From NCBI GenBank assembly GCA_040220415.1, contig JAVJUV010000113.1:59022-123021 (forward strand): 64,000 nucleotides of DNA, in the 5' to 3' direction. Of the stretch, positions 33,626 to 42,467 are shown piece by piece (the first letter of the stretch is position 1; each line of letters starts with the position of its first letter). The stretch comes from JAVJUV01 sp040220415. Its GTDB lineage: Bacteria > Pseudomonadota > Alphaproteobacteria > Rhodobacterales > Rhodobacteraceae. A program made the translations under genes and the position numbers. The notes under the pieces are model-generated. The model was not told where the DNA came from. It saw nothing but the letters and a program-made list of their open reading frames with translations, and did not search any database.

Positions 33626-35483
33626 TGCTGTTCATGATGTGACCGGCGAAGTCTTCCGGGACGGCTGGAGCCGGATCCGGGGCTCGATGCAGGGGCTCCA
33701 TGTCGCCAAGCAGAGGCAGTTCATCCGCGCCGCGGCGGGGCATCGCGCAGCGGTCTTCAAGGCGATCCGCGGTGGCGGCACGCATACCAAGTCGCAACTC
33801 TCAAACCAGCTCGGCTACCTCACCACCAAGTCCACCCATATCGTGGACAGTTCCGGGTTCCTCGACGGGAAGGCGAAGCTCGAGGGAAAGGAGATCAAGG
33901 ACCTGACCGAGCGCTTTGCCAAGCGCTGGAGTGCCGGGTTCAAACCGAAGCTCGGACAGACCACCCATATGCTGATGTCCTTCCCTGTTGGTACCCGTGG
34001 AAAGGATGTCCGGGACATCACCGCCAATGTCGCCGAGCGGTTCTTCCAGACGGCTGAGGGGCACTTCGACTACATCATCGCGGTCCACGAGGACCGCTCC
34101 CATCCGCATGCCCATATCGTCCTGAACCGCCGGTCCCAGGAGGGGGAGTTCTTCTTCCTCGGCCGGGATCACCGGTTCAACTATGACGACTTCCGCCTCG
34201 CCATGGTCGAGGAGGCCGAGAGGTTCGGGGTCCGTCTGGAGGCCACGCGTCGTCTCGACCGAGGCGTTGTGCACTACCCGCCGCGAACCCGCGAGATCTA
34301 CGCCGCGAAAGACGAGGGCAGGGCAGCTGAGCCGAGACCTCGGGTCGGGGCCGATCTGGAGCGTGCGCTCGCCGAGATCGCCAACACCCGGGCCGTCTTC
34401 CATGCGCTCGCCACGGAGGCCTCGCGCGAGGCCCGCGGGCCCCGGGAGGACATCTCGGACGCCCTGTTCCGGGCCGGTGAACTTCTGGCTCGGGGCGGCA
34501 AACTTGAAGCCAAAGGAGACGTCTACATGGCCGAGGAGCAATCATTCGATGCGTTGAGAACCCGCTACGCCGACCAGGTCGCGCGCGTCCAGGGGATGAT
34601 CGCCGAGAAGCCGGAGGTGGAACGGCCGCGCCTTGAGCGCAGCCTCAATGAGATCCAGGCGCGGCTCGCCCACATGCAGCCGCTTGGGCTGCGTTCCGTG
34701 ACGCTGACCGAACGGCCGTCCGACGGTGGGGTCTATTCCGAGACGAACATCGACCGGGACCAGCTGGCGCGGTTGCAGGACCCCGATGTTCGGGCGCAGA
34801 TCGACACGGCGCTCAGGGGCACCGGGATTCGAACGTCGGTCGTGGTCGCGCGGATGGAGACGGGAGCACAGAACGCCGCCCTCGAGCGGCAATGGATCGC
34901 CGATGATCTGGCGCGCGTGGCAGAGACCGACGGGCTGAACCTCGAACGTCGCGCCGATCTGGAGGCCGCCCGAGAAACCCTCAACCGCGCCCATGTTCAG
35001 CTCGGCATCACGCTCGAACGGAACGAGGTGCTGCGCCAGGACGGGGTGATCCACGCGGCGCGCGACGCGCCCCTGTCGGATCGTAGGGTGTCTGAAACCG
35101 AGACACCCACTGCGATGGAGGTCGTCCGGGCGCCCGTCCTCGACCCGGAGGTTCGGCGGGTGCTGGAGAACGAACGGACGGGCGAGATGTCCGCGCCCTT
35201 CGCGGATGCCGACCAGCGTCTTGCCTATCGGGAAGCCGTGGAGCGGGAGCTCGATGCCGAGCAGATCGAACGATTGCGGGACGGCGACGTGGACGTGTTG
35301 AAGGAGCAGATCACGGACCGCCTCGATCGGCTCTATGCGGCGAAAGTCTACCTGCAGTCCAACGAGGCGACCGCCAACAGCGAGGCGGCGCGCGCCGTCG
35401 TCGAGGAGATTGCCGACCGGGATTACGAGCTTCATCGTGCCGATCTTACCGATGGCGAAAAAGAGCGCGGGGAGACCCACTGA
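33612..35483 (+). CDS. Conjugative relaxase (VirD2/MobA-like)
   Basis: 623 aa. The metal-binding three-His motif HEDRSHPHAHIVLNRR lies at ~159-174 (HxDxxHxHxH type, MOBP/VirD2-like). Upstream, LGYLTTKSTHIVDSSG and THMLMSFPVGT fit the relaxase fold; the catalytic Tyr is probably within the first 75 residues (LGYLTT). The long C-terminal part is helical and charged and may interact with the coupling protein. It nicks oriT and pilots the strand. Its stop overlaps the next ATG by one base (TGATG). Confidence 0.85.
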   Translation: MRLNDAVHDVTGEVFRDGWSRIRGSMQGLHVAKQRQFIRAAAGHRAAVFKAIRGGGTHTKSQLSNQLGYLTTKSTHIVDSSGFLDGKAKLEGKEIKDLTERFAKRWSAGFKPKLGQTTHMLMSFPVGTRGKDVRDITANVAERFFQTAEGHFDYIIAVHEDRSHPHAHIVLNRRSQEGEFFFLGRDHRFNYDDFRLAMVEEAERFGVRLEATRRLDRGVVHYPPRTREIYAAKDEGRAAEPRPRVGADLERALAEIANTRAVFHALATEASREARGPREDISDALFRAGELLARGGKLEAKGDVYMAEEQSFDALRTRYADQVARVQGMIAEKPEVERPRLERSLNEIQARLAHMQPLGLRSVTLTERPSDGGVYSETNIDRDQLARLQDPDVRAQIDTALRGTGIRTSVVVARMETGAQNAALERQWIADDLARVAETDGLNLERRADLEAARETLNRAHVQLGITLERNEVLRQDGVIHAARDAPLSDRRVSETETPTAMEVVRAPVLDPEVRRVLENERTGEMSAPFADADQRLAYREAVERELDAEQIERLRDGDVDVLKEQITDRLDRLYAAKVYLQSNEATANSEAARAVVEEIADRDYELHRADLTDGEKERGETH

Positions 35484-37495
35484 TGCGCGGCCTAGGGACC
35501 GGCCGTCTCGCTGTCGGCGTCATGCTGGTGACCCTCGTCGCCGCCGCGATAGGATACGTGATTGCCTCGGCTGTGCTGACCTTCCGCGATCTGGGGTTTC
35601 AGGGGGAGATTGATTTCTTCTACATCGCCGAGAACTACCTGGTCTTCCGTACCGCCCGGCCCGACGATTTCCGGCTCGTCACCCTGATCATGGGCGGGGC
35701 CGGGGTGGCGGGCTTTCTCATGAGCCTTGCGATGTCCGGCTCGGCGCTTACACGCTTCGGCTACACCCATTGGCAGACTCGACGGGAGATGAAGCGGAAC
35801 GGCTTCTTCGGTGCGCCCGGCACCGGCTTCGTGATTGGCAAGCTCGGCAAGCCGACGTCGCGGGCGCCGTTCTTGTGCTCGAAGACCTTCCCGCATGCGC
35901 TGATTGTCGCGCCTACCGGGCGCGGCAAGACCACCGGGTTCGTGATCCCGAACCTCCTGACCTGGCAGGGCTCGGCCGTCGTCCTCGACGTGAAAGGCGA
36001 GTGCTACGAGGCCTCGGCTCGCCACCGCGCCGCGGCGGGCGACACGGTCTACCGCTTCGCGCCGACCGACTGGGAAAACAAGCGCACGCATCGCTACAAC
36101 CCGCTTCTGAGGATCTACGAGCTTCAGGATCCGGCGCGCCAGCAGATGGAACTCCTGCTTCTCGCGACGCTCTTTTTGCAGAACGACAACGACCGGGTGC
36201 AGGGCCTTCTAAAGGGCGGGATCGATCTCTTTGTCGCTGCGGGGCTTTTGGCCTTCCAACGCCACAGGCCAACTCTCGGGGAGATCTACCGGATCGCCGC
36301 CTCGGGCGGGCACAAGCAGAAGGAGTATCTCGCCCGCGCCCACGAGGTTCGGAATCCGGCCGCGCGGCTGATCTTCACCCGGCTCGCCTCCACCAACAAC
36401 GACACACTGACCTCCTAAGTCTCGCTCCTGATGACCTCCGGGCTCGACCAAGGGCAGAACCCGGCCATCGATGATGCCACGGCGGTGTCGGATTTCGACT
36501 TCCGGACGATCCGCAAGCAGCCCTTCAGCGTCTATCTCGTGGTTCAGCCCCTCATGGTGAAGCCGTTGGCCCCGCTGATCCGGCTCTTTTTCTCGGACCT
36601 GCTGTCTGCGATGCAGGAGAAGGAACCGGGTCCGGACGAGCCCTGGCCGGTGATGATCCTCCTCGATGAGTTCAATCGTCTCGGCAAGATGCCCATCGTG
36701 GCCGAGAGCATCGAGATTCTGAGGCAGTATCGCGGGCATCTGGCCATCGTCACCCAGACCATCCCAGCCATCGACGAGATCTATGGTGAGAACACGCGCC
36801 GGGCCCTGCAGGGCAACGCCGGCATCAAGCTCTACCTCACACCCTCAGACGAAAAGACCGTCGAGGAGTTGAGCAAGGCCGTCGGCAAAACCACGAAGAC
36901 CGTTGTGACCCGCTCCCGCGCCATCGGCAAGAACCCCTTCGAGGGACGGAGCCAGTCCGAGCGCACAGAAGAAGTCTCGCTTTTACCGGAGGACGAAGCC
37001 CGTCGGCTGCCGCTGGATGAGATCGTCGTCGTGGTCGATGCGCAGATGCCGGTGAAGGCCAAACGCGTGGTATATTTTGACGATCCGTTCTTCAAAAGTA
37101 TCCACGCGGCGCAGGAGGGTGATCTGCCGTTTCCGGAGGGGCCTCTGGCACCAATGGGGGAGTTGCCCCTGAGCGTCCGGGCGACGCCGACAGCGCCGCG
37201 CGGGTCGGGCCTGTCGGAACGCGATTTCGAGGCTCGGATGGGGATTGCCGATTCGGGTGGAGACACTCTTGACGACCCGGTCGCGACGCCAGAGGCAAGG
37301 CGGGCTCGTGCAGCCGTGATCACGGACGATCAGCGCCAGTTCGAGATGGATTTCGAGGGCCTGGCCGGACTCGATGCCGGAGCCCTGAGCGAGGACGACC
37401 TTCACGTGGTTCAGGATGCCCTGAGCGAGTTGGACCGCCTCGAGGGGGAGATTGCGGGTGCGTCAGAAGCCGGAGAGAGGGTGGTGGCGCGCTAA
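35483..37495 (+). pseudogene. virD4: VirD4/TraG coupling protein gene interrupted by in-frame TAA
   Basis: One continuous frame of 671 codons broken only by TAA at 36416-36418 (codon 312), in the conserved context NNDTLTS-stop-VSLLMTSGLD where a Tyr codon is normal. The N-part has two membrane helices and Walker A PTGRGKTTGF (~144). The C-part, restartable at ATG 36431, has Walker B MILLDEFNRLG (~392) and the rest of the RecA-like core. The restart lacks a clear ribosome site. A coupling protein must carry both Walker motifs on one chain, so transfer is probably impaired unless the stop is read through or is a sequencing error. Confidence 0.85.
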
Positions 37496-37502
37496 GCGAA
37501 CA

Positions 37503-37521
37503 TCGTCGCAAGTCGCGACGA
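37503..37521. terminator. Small hairpin between convergent genes
   Basis: TCGTCGC, loop of five, GCGACGA, placed 8 bases after the coupling-protein stop and 24 bases before the convergent LysR stop. Could terminate both transcripts; no long T run. Confidence 0.35.
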
Positions 37522-37545
37522 AAGGCAACAGTGAGCCCAACCTCC

Positions 37546-38436
37546 TCATTCACGGCGCTTACTCGAACGGCTGTTCTCTGCGACCGCGGCCAGAAAAGCT
37601 GAGCGGATAGCCGCCTTCATGGCGTCCTGGGGTCCGGCTTCCTGTGAACCGCTCGTTGCCATCACCAACTTGGAGGCAGGCGTGCTTTCGAACCCAAGAG
37701 CCTTGTTCACAACCGACAGGCCGGAATGCAGTGATGAGCGGCCCAAAAGGCCCACTGCGATCCCGGCTTCGACCGCTGCGATAACGCCGGAGACGCTCTG
37801 GCTGGAATAAACGATGCGATATGGCTTTCCACGAGCCTTCAGGGAAGCGATTGCCGCGTCTCGCCACCAGCAAGCGTGATCGAACAAGGCCACCGGCAAG
37901 CTTTCATCGGTCGGGAAATTCCGCTGTGTTGACGATACCCAGCAGGTCGGGTCTTCATAGAGGACTTCTTCATGGACCGATGGGCGTTCCACTTCGTAGA
38001 TCGCCAGGTCCAGCGATCTCTTGTCGAGGGCATCGGGAAAATTCGAGCTCAAGGCACAGGTCACTTCCAGTTCGACCTTCGGATGGTGGCGTGTGAACGC
38101 CGCGATAATCTCCGCGAGCTTGGTTCGTCCGTGATCGTCGGGAATGCCGACACGGAGCTTACCGGATACGGCATCCTGGGAAATGTCTCGCAGCACCGCG
38201 TCGAGGCGCCCCGTCACCTCTTGTGCAACTGGTAGCAACTGACGGCCCGCGTCACTCAGGATGACTCCGCGCCCGTGCCGTTCAAAAACGGGTTGGCCGA
38301 GAATGGTTTCGAGGCGTTTGATCTGAAGACTGGTTGCAGATTGAGACCGGTAGATACGCGCAGCGCCGTCTGTGACGCTGCCAGCCTCGGCCACAGCCAC
38401 GAAGGTGCGCAGCAAGTCGCTGTCTAGGTTGTCCAT
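37546..38436 (-). CDS. LysR-type transcriptional regulator
   Basis: 296 aa. N-terminal helix-turn-helix typical of LysR proteins (LLRTFVAVAEAGSVTDGAAR, then IYRSQSATSLQIKRLETILG), then the periplasmic-binding-like effector domain (GKLRVGIPDDHGRTKLAEII; VLYEDPTCWVSS). Divergent from a permease gene with 84 bases between, so the permease is the likely target. Effector unknown. Confidence 0.9.
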   Translation of the reverse strand: MDNLDSDLLRTFVAVAEAGSVTDGAARIYRSQSATSLQIKRLETILGQPVFERHGRGVILSDAGRQLLPVAQEVTGRLDAVLRDISQDAVSGKLRVGIPDDHGRTKLAEIIAAFTRHHPKVELEVTCALSSNFPDALDKRSLDLAIYEVERPSVHEEVLYEDPTCWVSSTQRNFPTDESLPVALFDHACWWRDAAIASLKARGKPYRIVYSSQSVSGVIAAVEAGIAVGLLGRSSLHSGLSVVNKALGFESTPASKLVMATSGSQEAGPQDAMKAAIRSAFLAAVAENSRSSKRRE

Positions 38437-38458
38437 TCAATACTCCAATAGCAGAGAT

Positions 38459-38475
38459 TGAAACTATTTGTTTCA
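38459..38475. promoter_or_regulatory. Palindrome between lysR and permease genes
   Basis: TGAAAC-TATTT-GTTTCA is a perfect 6-bp-arm palindrome of the T-N11-A type bound by LysR regulators. It lies 22 bases upstream of the LysR start and 45 bases upstream of the permease start. CAGAGGAG precedes the permease ATG. Confidence 0.6.
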
Positions 38476-38520
38476 CATATGCCTAGCTGACCAATAATTT
38501 CAAGGTCAGAGGAGTATCCG

Positions 38521-39543
38521 ATGTCCGATCAGACCATTGCCCGCCGACCATCGAACAGGAAATCACTGGTGTGGGGCGTTTGCCTTCTTCTGCTGGCAGG
38601 CGTTGGTCTTGCCTGGCCGAACCACGCCGTAGATGCGGCCGAGTTCGTCTTGTGGGGTTTGATCGTTGTCGCACCCATTGTCATTCCGGGCATCCTTCTT
38701 GCGGCTTGGATCATCGCGAGCGGCGCGGACTCGCATATCGCCGGGGCGTTCGAGGGCAGGACGCTGCGAACGGTGGTGGCCGCATCGTTGATCGGGGCCA
38801 TTACGCCGGTCTGCGGCGTCACCGTGCTGCCCTTGATGGCCGGACTGCTAGCGGCGGGCGTGCCGCTGGCTCCGATTATGGCGTTCTGGTTGTCCTCCCC
38901 GATCACGGACCCGGCGATGCTCGCGACAACCGCTGCCACACTTGGTCTGAGCTTTGCGATTGGCAAAACACTCGCGGCCTTCGGGTTGGGTCTGTTCGGG
39001 GGCGCGATCACCGGGTTGTTCGCCAAACGGCCGTGGGCGTTGAGCGCACTTCGCGACAACGGCCTCGCACGGCAACTGAGCGCCGCACGATGTGGCGGGG
39101 ACCAGATCTTCGATCCGTGGGTTTGGCGCACGAGGACCCGGCGGCGGTCGTTCAGCACACAGTTCTGGGCGACCACGCGGCTTATCCTGATCTGCCTGAT
39201 CCCTGCCTTCGCGGCTGAATACGCCCTGAACGCCGCGCTGACGCCGGGGGCGCTGGCGGCCTATCTCGGCGAGGATCAATGGTGGGCCATACCTGCCGCC
39301 GTCTTTGTCGGCGCTCCGGCCTATATCGACGGCTATGCCGCGCTCCCGCTGACACGCGGGCTGATTGACAACGGCATGTCCGAAGGCGCGGCTATGGCGT
39401 TCCTGATCTCTGGCGGCGTAGTCAGCATCTGGGGCGCGATGGCCATTGCGCCGGTTCTCAAACTGAAGCCGTTCCTGTTGTATTTGATGCTCGCGGTTCT
39501 GGGGTCGCTCGCAGCGGGGTATGTCTTTGGGTGGATCGTCTGA
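38521..39543 (+). CDS. Permease of the DUF318/ArsP-like family
   Basis: 340 aa, about nine membrane helices. TPVCGVTVLPLMAGLLAAGV with MAFWLSSPITDPAM is the conserved core of the permease family that includes ArsP and YraQ, and the second half repeats it as FVGAPAYIDGYAALPLTRGL. The single Cys in the TPxCG motif is where ArsP binds organoarsenicals. Substrate here unknown. Probably regulated by the divergent LysR protein. Confidence 0.75.
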   Translation: MSDQTIARRPSNRKSLVWGVCLLLLAGVGLAWPNHAVDAAEFVLWGLIVVAPIVIPGILLAAWIIASGADSHIAGAFEGRTLRTVVAASLIGAITPVCGVTVLPLMAGLLAAGVPLAPIMAFWLSSPITDPAMLATTAATLGLSFAIGKTLAAFGLGLFGGAITGLFAKRPWALSALRDNGLARQLSAARCGGDQIFDPWVWRTRTRRRSFSTQFWATTRLILICLIPAFAAEYALNAALTPGALAAYLGEDQWWAIPAAVFVGAPAYIDGYAALPLTRGLIDNGMSEGAAMAFLISGGVVSIWGAMAIAPVLKLKPFLLYLMLAVLGSLAAGYVFGWIV

Positions 39544-39761
39544 AAGCCAGCGGGAATCGGAAGCGGACCTTGGGCGAATGGCAGCCTCGTCCCGCGTTTT
39601 GCTTTTTCGTGCGCTTTGCAGCGAATGGAATGCGTCTCGCGGAGCAGCAATTCGTGCGCGACAAAGCATGGGGCAGAATTCCATGCCAGGCCGTCACACA
39701 CAGCAGATCGTTCGAGATTTGCGCAGTCCTTTTAGCAGCGGTTACCAAGGCCTCAGTGACA

Positions 39762-40856
39762 TCAGCGGCCACCCAAACGCGTGGCGCGGTCAAGCTGAGC
39801 TTGGTACCGCGCTGCAGCACCGGTGTCTGCCGGGCTCTGAGATGTGTTGGCTACCGGTTGGCTCTGTGCGCCACCGAAGTAACGGCGTTCCGGCATCGGA
39901 GCGACGCCCATCAAGGCGCGGGCACGTAAGGCGGTATACTCTGCTCCTGTCGCGGCACCCATCAGGTACCGGTTTTGAGCTTGCTGTGAGCCTAAGGCAG
40001 CGCGGCTGAAGGCATAGGCGCCACCAAACCCACCGGAGATCGCTGGCATCATGATGTTGCCGGAGACCGCGCGCACGATGAATGGGGTGGCGATGATAAA
40101 TCCTTTCGCCATCAGGACCATCATGAAGAACGGGACGAGCGCACCGATATTCGGCGCGGCGGTTGGATCACCCAATTCACCCAAGAGCGACGCTGAGACG
40201 CCAGTGATGGTCGAGAACACCCCGGCAATAATGATCGGATACATAGCGAACGAAACGACTGCCGAAAGCCACCGGGCGAAATAGTCTTTCGTCACTTCAA
40301 AAAGCGTCAGAAAGATCATGATGGGCGCAAGACCGAGAAGGAGCGAGATCATCAAGCGCGATGCGACCATAAGAAATGCCGCAAGCGCACCAAGTAGCGA
40401 GAGCAGGAAGACGCCTAGGTTGGATAGGATTGCTCCGGCCATCCAGTTGAGTTCTTCACCTGCGGCGTTCAGGTAATCGCCGAAACGCGCAATCATGCGA
40501 TCAAACTCTTCGGCGTAAGTGCCTGAGGGTCCGGGCGTGCCGCCCCCAACAGCGGCGATGAGCGAGCCGGCAATGTTGTCGATTCCGCTCAGGATCGCAG
40601 AGGATAGCGCGTTGAACTGGGTCCAGTTCTGGGCAAATATCCCAATGAGCGCAATCTTCACTGCGAGCCAAAAGGCAGTCCGGCCGTCCATGGCACGATA
40701 CTGGAAGACCATGTTTATGCATACGAGGATGAGAACGAGCGTTGCGCCGAGGGTGGTAATCGTTCCAACAGTAGCCGCTACAGCACCAAATTGGGTTTCG
40801 GCAGCGTCATCGAGAAACCCCTGAGCTTCGTCAACGATGTAGGAAACAACACTCAT
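39762..40856 (-). CDS. virB6: T4SS inner-membrane protein VirB6
   Basis: 364 aa with six to seven membrane helices, e.g. ~32-50, 62-80, 145-170, 172-190, 200-222 and 235-255. VKIALIGIFAQNWTQFN and LMISLLLGLAPIMIFLTLFE match TrbL/VirB6 proteins. The C-terminal ~70 residues are polar and Gln/Ala-rich. Forms part of the inner-membrane channel. Last gene of the leftward cluster; 14 bases after the upstream stop. The 218 bases beyond its stop (39544-39761) show nothing convincing. Confidence 0.9.
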   Translation of the reverse strand: MSVVSYIVDEAQGFLDDAAETQFGAVAATVGTITTLGATLVLILVCINMVFQYRAMDGRTAFWLAVKIALIGIFAQNWTQFNALSSAILSGIDNIAGSLIAAVGGGTPGPSGTYAEEFDRMIARFGDYLNAAGEELNWMAGAILSNLGVFLLSLLGALAAFLMVASRLMISLLLGLAPIMIFLTLFEVTKDYFARWLSAVVSFAMYPIIIAGVFSTITGVSASLLGELGDPTAAPNIGALVPFFMMVLMAKGFIIATPFIVRAVSGNIMMPAISGGFGGAYAFSRAALGSQQAQNRYLMGAATGAEYTALRARALMGVAPMPERRYFGGAQSQPVANTSQSPADTGAAARYQAQLDRATRLGGR

Positions 40857-40870
40857 GTCTTTGTCCTATC

Positions 40871-41272
40871 TCACCAATTGCCCTCGGCTTCGCAAATCTC
40901 CCGAGCGGCCGATCGTAGCTGGTTGACAAGGGTCAGATAGCGATCTTCTGCTTCTCGCATCACGTTTCGATCAGCGCCGAGATAGCGGTCGCTGAAGTGT
41001 TGAACCGCGGCGTCCCAGGAAGGGAAACGTGTCGCACAGGAGCATTCGCCAGCTTCGACAACGCGCTCGAGTCCTTGAGCCCGATAGATCGTTTGAATCA
41101 CGAGGCGCTTGTAGTTCTCCCGCGAGGGTAAATTGCCGATCCATTCGGGTTCTGACGGTCGCTCTTGGCAAAACTCGAAGGTCTGTTCCATGGTTGGCAC
41201 CAGACCTTGTGTGTAAGAGATGGACGGATGGAAAACGATCAGTGAGATCAGAAGTGCTCTATGCCAGATCAT
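40871..41272 (-). CDS. Small exported protein of the T4SS cluster
   Basis: 133 aa. ATG at 41272 with GGAGAAG upstream; overlaps the preceding gene by 4 bases. Signal peptide ~1-21 (ALLISLIVFHPSISYTQG). The mature part has four Cys (EFCQERPS, GECSCATRF, REICEAEGNW), which probably form disulfides. No family recognised; its position before virB6 suggests a periplasmic accessory or exclusion function. Confidence 0.65.
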   Translation of the reverse strand: MIWHRALLISLIVFHPSISYTQGLVPTMEQTFEFCQERPSEPEWIGNLPSRENYKRLVIQTIYRAQGLERVVEAGECSCATRFPSWDAAVQHFSDRYLGADRNVMREAEDRYLTLVNQLRSAAREICEAEGNW

Positions 41273-41481
41273 GCTCGCTTCTCCATGATCTTCGCATATT
41301 CCTCTTCTGAGATCTCGCGCTGTAAAACGACCGTGAGGACAGGTTGCAAACCCTGCATTTGAGTTGCGGATATGATCTCCCAACCTTCGACCGTGTAGGT
41401 GAAGAGGACGTCTTCGGCCTTTTCCATCGACCCTGAATCGGTCGGAGAGAAGGTCAGGATTTTTGGCTCATAGCGCTTCAT
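41269..41481 (-). CDS. Small hypothetical protein between virB11 and virB6
   Basis: 70 aa; ribosome-site-like GAAGGAAGAAAC precedes ATG. Contains EGWEIISATQMQGLQPVLTV, a beta-turn-beta layout like the small DUF4177-type proteins, without certainty. Coupled to the next gene by ATGA overlap. Confidence 0.55.
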   Translation of the reverse strand: MKRYEPKILTFSPTDSGSMEKAEDVLFTYTVEGWEIISATQMQGLQPVLTVVLQREISEEEYAKIMEKRA

Positions 41482-41492
41482 GTTTCTTCCTT

Positions 41493-42464
41493 CTAAATTA
41501 CTGTTCCGGGCAAATAAAACTCCGTGATTCCGCGTTCTCCGTCTTCGCGGCCCGCCTGAATGATCACGTCTATGGAGCTTTCGATGTAGTCTATCATATC
41601 GCGGTAAGGGATCGGGACTTCGGTCTTGAGGGCTGCGATGGCTAGGCGTTGGACCGCCAATTGGGGCGTTTCCGCGTGCAACGTGGTCATAGAGCCGCCG
41701 TGACCGGTATTGATCGCTTCAAGGAACGTCATCGCTTCTTTCCCCCGGACCTCGCCCAGGATGATGCGATCTGGCCGCATCCGCAGGGTTGCAGTCAGAA
41801 GGACATCGGCGGTTTGGTTTATCGCATCCCGGTTCGAGATCAGCGTGACGGCATTGGGTTGTTTCGGCAGCAGTTCGGCGGCTTCCTCGATCGTCAGGAT
41901 CCGCTCCTCGTCGCTGACATAGGAGAGGATCTTTCGAGCGGCGACGGTCTTCCCGGTGGAGGTGCCACCCGAGACGATCATGTTGAGCTTGTTCTCAACG
42001 CAATGATGAATAGCGGCGTCGATATCCCCACTGACCACGACATCGCGAAGCTGACGGTTCTTCTCCTGTCGCAGCTCGTCCAGCTTGCGTTCCTCCCCGT
42101 AGAGAAACCTGAGCTCAATAGTCTCGAGGGGCAGGCTTGAGAAAAAGCGCAGGCTGATTGACATGCCCCGGCTGACGGCCGGCGGCGTGATGACCTGGGC
42201 GCGGATCGGTCGGTCGCGATAGGTGATCGAGACTGAGACAATCGGGCGGTCTTTCGATAGCGGCGTGGACGCGTCGGACGCGATCTGGTTGCCGAGATCC
42301 TTGATCTGGTCCTCGGTGAGCGTCTGGTCGAGGCGCCGCATGAAATGATCCCCCTGGAACTCGCCCCAGCACGACCCATCCGGGTTGATGCAGATCTCGA
42401 TCACATCCTCGCGCTTGGCGTCTTCCAGCTTGTCGATGGAGGCCTGGAGGTAGCTGAGCGTCAT
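41493..42464 (-). CDS. virB11: T4SS ATPase VirB11
   Basis: 323 aa. Walker A GGTSTGKT (166-173), Asp box LTIEEAAELL (~190), Walker B-like RMRPDRIILGEVRG (~230) and His box NTGHGGSMTTLHA (~252-264) are all present. N-terminal domain with INPDGSCWGEF. Hexameric cytosolic ATPase that powers pilus assembly and substrate transfer. Begins 3 bases after virB10. Confidence 0.95.
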   Translation of the reverse strand: MTLSYLQASIDKLEDAKREDVIEICINPDGSCWGEFQGDHFMRRLDQTLTEDQIKDLGNQIASDASTPLSKDRPIVSVSITYRDRPIRAQVITPPAVSRGMSISLRFFSSLPLETIELRFLYGEERKLDELRQEKNRQLRDVVVSGDIDAAIHHCVENKLNMIVSGGTSTGKTVAARKILSYVSDEERILTIEEAAELLPKQPNAVTLISNRDAINQTADVLLTATLRMRPDRIILGEVRGKEAMTFLEAINTGHGGSMTTLHAETPQLAVQRLAIAALKTEVPIPYRDMIDYIESSIDVIIQAGREDGERGITEFYLPGTVI

Positions 42465-42467
42465 GGG

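Noticed and set aside
35483..37495. Two separate genes for the coupling protein halves
   Set aside because: Same frame on both sides of the stop, conserved sequence across it and no ribosome site for the second half; a nonsense mutation in one gene explains it better.
39544..39761. Short minus-strand frames between the permease and virB6
   Set aside because: Overlapping short frames without ribosome sites or recognisable motifs; treated as intergenic.
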